A stretch of 19,141 bases of DNA from JBFWIL01 sp050256015 (GTDB taxonomy: Bacteria; Bacteroidota; Bacteroidia; Bacteroidales; Prolixibacteraceae). The stretch covers positions 1-19,141 of the forward strand of contig JBFWIL010000017.1 of NCBI GenBank assembly GCA_050256015.1, in the 5' to 3' direction. Of the stretch, positions 6,880 through 13,344 are shown one piece after another; position 1 is the first letter of the stretch, and each line of letters opens with the position of its first letter. A program made the translations under genes and the position numbers. The notes beneath the pieces were generated by a model. The model was not told the DNA's origin and did no database searches. It worked only from the letters and a program-made list of their open reading frames with translations.

Positions 6880-8295
6880 TTAATCCAGTAATGGTAATCC
6901 GGAAGCCCAATTTGTATTCTGTTCAATTCCTGATGCACTTATTTCCTGTGCCGGAATTGGGTAAACAAATTGGGAAGCATCCCAGTCTGTTATGCTATAG
7001 CTTCCTCCTACACGTGTCATCACTTCACCTGTTCTTCTTAGATCATACCAGCGATGTCCTTCCTGGAACAATTCCCGGCGACGTTCAACTGAAATAAAAT
7101 TCAATAAGTCAGCTCTTGACACAGGGATATCTGCTTTTGCAAGATCGGGATTCCGTTGAGCTACCTGATACAGATCATCCACCGCATCAGCCTGATTTAA
7201 TTGAGCTTTTGATTCGGCAAGTATCAGATACATCTCCGGAAGCCGGAATACAGGAATGTTGCTTGTTGCTGCAGAAGTGGGAAGTCCCATGTATTTCTTG
7301 GCTATGATTTGGTCTCCCGACCCTTCAAATAAAGCTATGCGCATGTCGTTCTCCCCAAAGAGAGCAAGTAATCCGGAAGTGGCTTTCCCATCGTATGAGC
7401 CATATAGTGTGTTCAGAGAATTGGCCGACAGATTATCATTTGCCAACTTGGAAATGGTAAAAATATCTTCAGTCGTGGCATTAACGGAGCTCCACATACT
7501 GTAATAATCATCGGCATTCATTACGAGTTTTCCTCCAGATTTCGTGATAGCTGAATTTGCTGCAGTAATGGCACCTGACCAATCTTCCATAAATAACCTG
7601 ACCCGGGCTTCAAGGGCATATAAAGCAGCTTCGTTCATAATAAATGCATCAAAATCTACAGCACTGATGTAATTTTTTGCGGAGGCAATATCGTCCAAAA
7701 CCTGCGCATAAGACTGTTCTACTGTGCTTCTTGAAACTTCCTGAAAAGCTTCAATGTGCTCATCGCCTACAACAATGATGCCCAACTGAGATTTATTTTC
7801 ATTACTATAAGGTAAGCCGAAGATGTTTACCAGAGTGAAATGTGCCAGGGCTTTCAATCCGTAAGCCTGAGCAAGAGCTGCCTTTAGTATGTTGGTGTTG
7901 GATTCTGATAAGTCTTCTTTCAGCATTTCTTTTGCTGCTGTAATCAGCAGGGCTGATCGGTCAATTAATTCATATCCTTTTTCCCAGATATCGAGAAGAT
8001 CTGCATTATCTGCATTAATTGTATACTTGTATATCTGATCGAAATGACCGGAAGAACCAGTCATCCACATATTATCGGCTGCGATATCACCAAGGGCTAC
8101 GATATTACGTCCGTAAAACTCATATTCTCCTAATGTATAATAAATTCCGTTTAATCCGGTCTCAATATCACTTACCGTAGAATAAGCACTTTCTGATCCG
8201 ACAGAATCACTCGGTTCAAAGGACAGGAAATCATCACAGGAAGAAAGTGAGAGAGCCATACCCAATGAATAAATTATATATTTAAGTTTTTTCAT
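6880..8295 (-). CDS. SusD/RagB-family nutrient-binding outer-membrane lipoprotein
   Basis: SusD proteins are surface lipoproteins that form the lid of a SusC transporter and capture glycans, peptides or other nutrients. This one has 471 residues. It begins with a lipoprotein signal peptide with lipobox LSSC, acylated cysteine at residue 20. Two aspartates follow directly (CDDF), in line with acidic surface-export signals described in Bacteroidota. A helical TPR-like core contains ALAQAYGLKALAHFTLVNIF, and the late conserved segments FRLPEMYLILAESKAQL, SVERRRELFQEGHRWYDLRR and VYPIPAQEIS are all present, so the gene is full length. It lies 33 bases downstream of susC on the same strand and is the last gene before the terminator at 6821-6857. 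No SusE/SusF-like lipoprotein or degradative enzyme follows, so the ligand cannot be inferred. The size is also compatible with the RagB peptide-uptake branch. Confidence 0.95.
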   Translation of the reverse strand: MKKLKYIIYSLGMALSLSSCDDFLSFEPSDSVGSESAYSTVSDIETGLNGIYYTLGEYEFYGRNIVALGDIAADNMWMTGSSGHFDQIYKYTINADNADLLDIWEKGYELIDRSALLITAAKEMLKEDLSESNTNILKAALAQAYGLKALAHFTLVNIFGLPYSNENKSQLGIIVVGDEHIEAFQEVSRSTVEQSYAQVLDDIASAKNYISAVDFDAFIMNEAALYALEARVRLFMEDWSGAITAANSAITKSGGKLVMNADDYYSMWSSVNATTEDIFTISKLANDNLSANSLNTLYGSYDGKATSGLLALFGENDMRIALFEGSGDQIIAKKYMGLPTSAATSNIPVFRLPEMYLILAESKAQLNQADAVDDLYQVAQRNPDLAKADIPVSRADLLNFISVERRRELFQEGHRWYDLRRTGEVMTRVGGSYSITDWDASQFVYPIPAQEISASGIEQNTNWASGLPLLD

Positions 8296-8328
8296 TGTTA
8301 TTGTTTTTAAATGTTGATAAGAAAGGAT

Positions 8329-11300
8329 TTAGAATTTTACATTTACTCCTACCATGAATTTTCTGGAAATCGGATAGTTCCACCAGATAATCCCGTCTTC
8401 TCCAACTTCCGGATCCAGACCGCGGAAACTGTCGCTTAGCGCCCAGGTAAAGACATTATCTCCTGTCAGGAAAACCCGAAGAGATTTTATCCCAATGTTT
8501 TCTAAAGAATTGGCAGGCAGAGTGTAACCAAGTTGAATGGTTTTGAGCTTTATGAAATCGCCATCCATCAGAAACCGGGATGAATGAGAGGTCACAGCTC
8601 CGTATACAGGGGCTGGAACATCTGTTACGTCTCCCGATTCACGCCACATGTTGTCATAGACATATTTGGTTGTATTTCCCCATGGATTGTTGATATTCTC
8701 ATCATATCTTGCAGCGCTGTTGTATAACTTTCCTCCGAAAGAATAATTCAGCTGAAAAGACAGATCAAAATCATAGATCCTGAAGGTATTGGTTAAACCG
8801 CCATAAACTTTCGGATCAGCTTCTCCCATATACCGTTTCCCGGCTTCATTATAGTCGGAAGTTGTTTCTGTGCCTTCTGTCCCTTTGTACCAGAGCTGAT
8901 CTCCTGTCTCGGAATCAACTCCGGCATATTCTTTCATCTTAAAGGTATAGTATGGATGTCCGGCCTCACGAATGGTGTATGTTCCCTCAATCGGTTCGTC
9001 GGTACTCAGTTTTACGATTTCATTCTTATTGTGTGTGATGTTTAAGGAAACATCCCATTTTATTTTAGGAAGATCCAGGGCTCTGTAAGAAAGCATGGCT
9101 TCTATACCCTTATTTTTCATTTCTCCGACATTTTGCATCACAGAAGAAAATCCGGTCGCCCTTGATAATGGTACTTCAAACAACATGTCTGTTGTTTTGT
9201 CGATGTAGAAGTCTATGTCCGCAGAAAACCGATTAAACAGGCCAATTTCCATTCCAACATTGAACTTATTCGTCTGTTCCCATTGCAATTCCGGGTTAGC
9301 GATCTGAGTTGGTACCATACCCGGATTATTTCTGTAATTGTAGCCGAAGCCATATAGTCCCATCGCCTGATACCAGTCCACATCCTGGTTCCCCGTAGTT
9401 CCGTAACTGGTACGGAATGTCAAATTGGATAACCACTCGCCGTACTGTTCCATAAAAGATTCGTTGATAATCCGATATTTGGCACCAACAGACCAGAATG
9501 TGGCCCATTTGTTGTTTTCTCCAAAGCGGGAAGAGCCATCTCTACGGATACTGGCCGAGAGGTAATAGGTGTTGTCGAAATCGTATTCGGCTTTGCCGAA
9601 GAAAGAGGCCAGAGAGTAATTCTTTAATGAAGTATAAGTGTCTGAGGGCTCTGCCGCGTTCTCAATGGTGAAAACTAAATCAGTAGGAAAATTTGTTGCC
9701 GCAAGATAACTGTCTTCATCTTCTGCTTTCTGAAGTTCTTCCCCAAAAAGTACATTGATGTTGTGTTTGTCGAAAGACTTCATCCAGTTTAAGGTGTTGG
9801 TCCAGGTCCATAGCGTTCTGTAGTTATTCCCTTCTTCACCTAACATCATCATATCAGCTCCCTGGGGTTGCAAAAGAGACCAGCGGCCGAATTCTTTTAC
9901 ATTGTAATAATCCATACCATATCGGGTCAGGAATGTAAAATCTTTCAGGAAGTTTACAGATAACCATGGAGAAACAATTGCTTTGTACTGTTGTGCATAC
10001 GAACGGTCGCCATAGTAACTTCTCTGAGCAACGGGGTTATATCCGTTGTCAGTATCCATATTCCATGATCCGTCTTCTTTTTTGACCGGTTGTACGGGAA
10101 GCTGCATGTAAGCCTGAGTGATCGGATCTGAATAATAACCACCTCCTGAACCATTGTTAATTTCAGAATAGGATGCGGTCAGATTGATCCCGAAGGAAAT
10201 ATAGTCATTGGCTTTGTTCTCCAGATTAACGCGGCCCGAATAGCGTTTCATGTCCTTTCCAATAACAATGCCTTCTTCGTCATAATAGCTACCGGAAACA
10301 AAAAATTTTGTCTTTTCATTACCTCCTGATATATCCAGGTTGTAATCTTGCGTAAATCCGTCCCGGGTGACTTCATCATACCAATCCGTATCTGCAGTGG
10401 GATCTACATTAATTCCTAACCAATCAGAACTGGAAATGATCTCATCCACAACCGTGGAATTGTCGATTTTGTCTCTCCATCCGGAATTATAAGCCATGTG
10501 ATCAATGAAATCAATCCATTCTTTCCGGTTTAACTGACGGTAATCGTTTCTGGATGGGGTTGCTGATGTACCTATTTTAGCAGTGAAGTTAAATTCTGTT
10601 TCTCCTGATTTTCCGGACTTAGTATTGATCACAATTACTCCGTTTGCTGCCCTGGCTCCGTAAATTGAGGTGGCTGTAGCATCTTTTAGAACAGAGATTG
10701 ACTCAATATCATTTGGATTTAGTCCGGCCAGGGGATTAATGGTCTGATCTTCGTCTTCACGCATCCCAAACTTTCCCGAGGTAATTGGTATCCCATCAAT
10801 AACATATAAAGGCTGGGTGCCCGAATTGAATGAACCTAACCCACGGATCAGAACTGAATTGTATCCGCCCGGCTGTCCGGTTTCGGTTGCCATCTGTACT
10901 CCTGTAACAGCCCCCTGTAAGGCCCTGATCGGGTCAGCATCGGTAGTTTTGTTTATGACCTGATCGTCGACGACTGCCGCAGCCCCGGTAAAGGCAACTT
11001 TCCTGGCTACGCCGTAACCGGTGACGATAACTTCATCTACACCAAAAGTCTCACTTTCCATTTTGACATTGTATGTGCTTTGTGAAGTAAGAGCCACTTC
11101 ATTGGTTTTCATTCCCACAAATGAAAAGACGAGTGTTTGAGTGCTTTCTGGCACTTTGATGATAAAAGTACCGTTAACATCAGTGATGGTTCCCAGGGTG
11201 GTCCCTTTCACAGACACTGAAACTCCCGGAATAGAACTTCCGTCGTCGGCAGAGATCACTGTCCCTGTAATTTCTCTGGTTTGTGCCAAGACTGACTGCA

Positions 11301-11343
11301 AACCTATTGCAAAAATCGCAAGCAGTAATTTGATTTTTTTCAT
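8329..11343 (-). CDS. SusC/RagA-family TonB-dependent outer-membrane transporter
   Basis: This 1004-residue protein is a gated outer-membrane channel energised by TonB-ExbB-ExbD. A signal peptide (residues 1-20, cleaved after SVLA) is followed by a carboxypeptidase-regulatory-like domain at about 22-98 (REITGTVISADDGSSIPGVS, then FSFVGMKTNEV). Next come a TonB box DEVIVTGYG at 103-111 and the plug domain at about 115-245, with PIRALQGAVTGVQM, LIRGLGSFNSGTQPLYVIDG and SIYGARAANGVIVINTKSG. The beta-barrel runs to a C terminus ending FMVGVNVKF with terminal phenylalanine, as outer-membrane proteins do. There is no N-terminal STN signalling domain, so direct control through a FecR-type anti-sigma is unlikely. 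The gene pairs with susD immediately downstream. A 60-base sample here (8341-8400) is 40% GC, while one from murF-alr (14761-14820) is 57%, so the pair looks compositionally distinct. Confidence 0.96.
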   Translation of the reverse strand: MKKIKLLLAIFAIGLQSVLAQTREITGTVISADDGSSIPGVSVSVKGTTLGTITDVNGTFIIKVPESTQTLVFSFVGMKTNEVALTSQSTYNVKMESETFGVDEVIVTGYGVARKVAFTGAAAVVDDQVINKTTDADPIRALQGAVTGVQMATETGQPGGYNSVLIRGLGSFNSGTQPLYVIDGIPITSGKFGMREDEDQTINPLAGLNPNDIESISVLKDATATSIYGARAANGVIVINTKSGKSGETEFNFTAKIGTSATPSRNDYRQLNRKEWIDFIDHMAYNSGWRDKIDNSTVVDEIISSSDWLGINVDPTADTDWYDEVTRDGFTQDYNLDISGGNEKTKFFVSGSYYDEEGIVIGKDMKRYSGRVNLENKANDYISFGINLTASYSEINNGSGGGYYSDPITQAYMQLPVQPVKKEDGSWNMDTDNGYNPVAQRSYYGDRSYAQQYKAIVSPWLSVNFLKDFTFLTRYGMDYYNVKEFGRWSLLQPQGADMMMLGEEGNNYRTLWTWTNTLNWMKSFDKHNINVLFGEELQKAEDEDSYLAATNFPTDLVFTIENAAEPSDTYTSLKNYSLASFFGKAEYDFDNTYYLSASIRRDGSSRFGENNKWATFWSVGAKYRIINESFMEQYGEWLSNLTFRTSYGTTGNQDVDWYQAMGLYGFGYNYRNNPGMVPTQIANPELQWEQTNKFNVGMEIGLFNRFSADIDFYIDKTTDMLFEVPLSRATGFSSVMQNVGEMKNKGIEAMLSYRALDLPKIKWDVSLNITHNKNEIVKLSTDEPIEGTYTIREAGHPYYTFKMKEYAGVDSETGDQLWYKGTEGTETTSDYNEAGKRYMGEADPKVYGGLTNTFRIYDFDLSFQLNYSFGGKLYNSAARYDENINNPWGNTTKYVYDNMWRESGDVTDVPAPVYGAVTSHSSRFLMDGDFIKLKTIQLGYTLPANSLENIGIKSLRVFLTGDNVFTWALSDSFRGLDPEVGEDGIIWWNYPISRKFMVGVNVKF

Positions 11344-11419
11344 AGAGATAATTTTAATAATTAAACAGCATCAATTCTTCTTCTCCTTCCTCTATATATT
11401 TATACTTCCACCCGTTTTG

Positions 11420-11454
11420 CCTGAACCGGTTTATCCCTCATTTTCCCGTTCAGG
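11420..11454 (-). repeat. Leader hairpin near susC
   Basis: CCTGAAC (11420-11426) and GTTCAGG (11448-11454) are exact inverted repeats with a 21-base loop; two further G-C pairs can form after one mismatch. The inner AACCGGTT (11424-11431) is itself a palindrome. No T-run follows on the minus strand, so this is not a plain terminator. It lies about 75-110 bases upstream of the susC start and may shape the leader RNA. Confidence 0.4.
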
Positions 11455-11523
11455 GAGCTTAAAGTATAATAGCACACGAATAACATCGTATGTTTAGAAA
11501 ACCCTATAAAAACAAACACAATT

Positions 11524-11586
11524 CGAACAAACGGTTTCAAAAGAGGAAAAATACAGTTTTATTCGCCCTCCATTGAAGTTTGTTCG
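11524..11586 (-). repeat. 9-bp inverted repeat in the susC leader
   Basis: CGAACAAAC at 11524-11532 and GTTTGTTCG at 11578-11586 are exact inverted repeats 45 bases apart. In the minus-strand RNA they could form a long-range stem, extendable by a TTC/GAA pairing past a three-base ACC bulge. Because it lies between the proposed start point and the susC ATG, it could be a regulatory leader element. Chance is possible in AT-rich DNA, although the arms themselves contain four G/C. Confidence 0.5.
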
Positions 11587-11625
11587 TCCTTACAGCTGAA
11601 ACACAGAACTGTTAAAAAGCTTTAA

Positions 11626-11659
11626 CAAATATAAAAAATAAGAAATTAAATTTTATAAA
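11626..11659 (-). promoter_or_regulatory. Candidate promoter for susC-susD
   Basis: Read on the minus strand, TATATTTG (11633 down to 11626) is a perfect match to the -7 element TAnnTTTG. TTTA (11659 down to 11656) is a one-mismatch -33 element with a 22-base spacer, slightly longer than the ideal 19-21. It lies in the AT-rich spacer and would start transcription near 11618. This was the only perfect -7 element I noticed on that strand in the spacer. Confidence 0.5.
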
Positions 11660-11839
11660 TAATGACTTTATTTTAATTTTATCTGTCTGAAAACATGATT
11701 TTTATCATTTTTTCGCATCAATCCGGATGCATAAAGAGGAATGCATTTATATTAATGAATTTAAATTCAAAGTTTTGATGCATCTATTTATATAAAGTCT
11801 AAATAGTAATCGCTTGTTAAGGTGTGTTAACTGAAAATT

Positions 11840-11856
11840 AAGGGTTCGTGTCCCTT
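11840..11856 (-). terminator. Weak terminator candidate after the HAD phosphatase gene
   Basis: On the minus strand, four bases after the HAD stop codon, AAGGG and CCCTT form a 5-bp stem around a 7-base loop, followed by AATTTTC. The stem is short and the T-run weak, so termination may be inefficient and HAD transcripts could continue toward susC. Confidence 0.35.
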
Positions 11857-11859
11857 GTG

Positions 11860-12594
11860 TTATAGCGTTTCTATTAGTTCTGTTAATTCTCTTATCCGGG
11901 GAACCGCTCCTGAAACTTGCCAGGGAAGGATATGATTTGGAGTTGACTCCGGGAGACAGGTGTTTTTAAGAAAATAAACCGCATTGATTCCTGCTTGCCG
12001 GGCTCCTTCAATATCGGTTTCCCAATTGTCTCCGATCATCAGGCTTCTGTTTTTTCTGGCGTTGCAGTTTTTCAGGGCATGCCGGAAAATCGCTTTGTCG
12101 GGTTTGGGAGTTCCGGCATCTTCCGAGCAGATCAGCTTTTCGATAAACCGGTTTAGCTTGCTGTTTACCAGCTTACTTTGCTGAACGCTCCGAAGCCCGT
12201 TGGTGATAACGTGCAGGTGATAACCCTGTGCCTGCAGGTAGATGAGGGTTTCTTCCGCACCTTCAACTAGATGGGAATAAGCGGGCATTTGCTGCAGATA
12301 ATAAGCATTCAGATTTTCCGGATCCGTGCCGTTGAGTCCGAAATGCCCAAGGGTTTGGGCAAAGCGTTCGCGGATCAGCAGCTGCTGGGTGATCTTTTTT
12401 TTACGGTATGCTTCCCAAAGCCGGTGATTGACTTTAATAAAAAAAGCATAAAAGTGTTCAAAAGCAGGAAGCAGAGCGGGCGTCCCGATGGAGTAAAATG
12501 TTTCTTCCAGAGCCAGCCGGGCATTACGGTCAAAATCCCACAGCGTGTTGTCGAGATCAAAGAAAATATGGTCGTATTTGCGGAACAGAGCCAT
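11860..12594 (-). CDS. HAD-superfamily phosphatase, YjjG-like (noncanonical pyrimidine nucleotidase type)
   Basis: This 244-residue protein is a Mg-dependent haloacid-dehalogenase phosphohydrolase. Motif I is DLDNTLWDF with nucleophile Asp13 and acid/base Asp15. Motif II is VITNG (Thr131), motif III is GTPKPDKAIF (Lys164), and motif IV is GDNWETDIEGA with Asp189 and Asp194. A helical cap lies between motifs I and II (about residues 20-110). The DNTLWDF and KPDKAIF forms match the YjjG family, which hydrolyses nucleoside monophosphates including noncanonical pyrimidines and is thought to clean the nucleotide pool. Substrate is inferred from the family. Its ATG overlaps the rsmI stop by one base (TGATG), so the two genes are translationally coupled. 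Confidence 0.88.
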   Translation of the reverse strand: MALFRKYDHIFFDLDNTLWDFDRNARLALEETFYSIGTPALLPAFEHFYAFFIKVNHRLWEAYRKKKITQQLLIRERFAQTLGHFGLNGTDPENLNAYYLQQMPAYSHLVEGAEETLIYLQAQGYHLHVITNGLRSVQQSKLVNSKLNRFIEKLICSEDAGTPKPDKAIFRHALKNCNARKNRSLMIGDNWETDIEGARQAGINAVYFLKNTCLPESTPNHILPWQVSGAVPRIRELTELIETL

Positions 12595-13268
12595 CAGCCG
12601 GTCTTTCCTCCCACTACGATAACCAGTTCTCCTTTAATGGTTTTTCTTTGGAAGTGTATGAGGACTTCGGCCAGGCTGCCCCGGTAGTTTTCCTCATGCA
12701 ATTTTGAGAGTTCCCGGGAGATTGAGGCTTTTCGTTCAGTCCCGAAATACATGCAAAACTGCTCCAGTGTTTTGATCAGGCGGTAGGGCGATTCGTAAAA
12801 AATCATGGTGCGTTCCTCTTCAGCCAGCTGTTGCAGCCGGGTTTGTCTCCCTTTTTTTACAGGGAGAAAACCTTCAAAACAGAACCGGTCGGAAGGCAGT
12901 CCGGAATTGATCAGGGCCGGGATCAGGGCTGTGGCCCCCGGCAGGCATTCCACTGTCAGCTGCTGGTCCAGACACCTGCTCGCAAGCAGATAACCCGGAT
13001 CGCTGATTCCCGGGGTGCCGGCGTCGGAGATCAGCGCAACGGTTTCTCCGGCAGCAATACGACTGATAATACTGTTGGTGGTCCGGTGCTCGTTAAATTT
13101 GTGGTGAGAGCTTAATTTGTTGGTAATCCCGTAATGGTGAAGCAGTTTGAAAGATGTACGCGTATCCTCTGCCAAAATCAGGTCGGCTTCTTTTAAAATG
13201 CGTACGGCCCGGAAGCTTATGTCTTCCAGGTTGCCGATCGGGGTGGGGACCAGATAGAGTTTTCCCAT
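12594..13268 (-). CDS. rsmI: 16S rRNA (cytidine-1402-2'-O)-methyltransferase
   Basis: RsmI methylates the ribose of C1402 in the 16S rRNA decoding centre, using SAM. The protein has 224 residues with the tetrapyrrole-methylase-like fold. It shows LYLVPTPIGNLEDISFRAV at the N terminus, LAEDTRTSFKLLHHYGI at 32-48, HKFNEHR at 56-62, ALISDAGTPGISDPGY at 78-93, CLPGATALIPALINSGL at 108-124, and FYESPYRL at 157-164. It is shorter than the E. coli protein, lacking a long C-terminal extension. The next gene, a HAD phosphatase, starts within its stop codon. Upstream it is divergent from murF-alr across a 76-base gap with a symmetric -7-like dyad. Confidence 0.96.
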   Translation of the reverse strand: MGKLYLVPTPIGNLEDISFRAVRILKEADLILAEDTRTSFKLLHHYGITNKLSSHHKFNEHRTTNSIISRIAAGETVALISDAGTPGISDPGYLLASRCLDQQLTVECLPGATALIPALINSGLPSDRFCFEGFLPVKKGRQTRLQQLAEEERTMIFYESPYRLIKTLEQFCMYFGTERKASISRELSKLHEENYRGSLAEVLIHFQRKTIKGELVIVVGGKTG

Positions 13269-13269
13269 G

Positions 13270-13318
13270 TTTAGGCTGAAAATCCTTTTATTCCTTACTT
13301 TTGTCAGTGTAAAAGTAA
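13270..13318. promoter_or_regulatory. Divergent promoter region with symmetric dyad (rsmI / murF-alr)
   Basis: On the plus strand TACTTTTG (13296-13303) matches the -7 consensus TAnnTTTG, with a one-mismatch -33 (TTTA, 13270-13273) 22 bases upstream. This would start murF-alr transcription near 13310, about 35 bases before its ATG. TTACTTTT (13295-13302) and AAAAGTAA (13311-13318) are exact inverted repeats 8 bases apart, so the minus strand carries the near-match TACTTTTA facing rsmI. The dyad could be two back-to-back -7 elements or an operator. Confidence 0.45.
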
Positions 13319-13344
13319 TAAACTAAACCGGATATTTTTCCATT

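Larger units (their letters stand above)
11344..11859. other. 516-bp AT-rich spacer upstream of susC: promoter and leader region
   Basis: No convincing coding sequence is present. The stretch is very AT-rich; for example 11641-11700 has 9 G or C in 60 bases. It separates the susC start from the stop of the HAD gene, both on the minus strand. Visible structure on the minus strand, in order of transcription, is: a weak hairpin after the HAD gene (11840-11856); two TGTTAA copies (11815-11820, 11825-11830); three ATGCAT sites (11727, 11741, 11778); a promoter-like element (11626-11633); a 9-bp inverted repeat (11524-11532 with 11578-11586); and a 7-bp hairpin (11420-11426 with 11448-11454). If the promoter call is right, the susC leader is about 270-280 bases, long for a bacterial 5' UTR. 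Confidence 0.6.

Noticed and set aside
11141..11497. A 118-codon plus-strand frame over the susC start
   Set aside because: Its first half is antisense to the conserved N terminus of SusC and the rest is AT-rich spacer; the hydrophobic product comes from composition.
11840..11856. A tRNA T-arm-like hairpin (5-bp stem, loop TTCGTGT), possible tRNA remnant or attachment site
   Set aside because: The loop lacks the conserved A58. No acceptor stem, anticodon arm or CCA is found nearby, and there is no integrase. It is better explained as a weak terminator.
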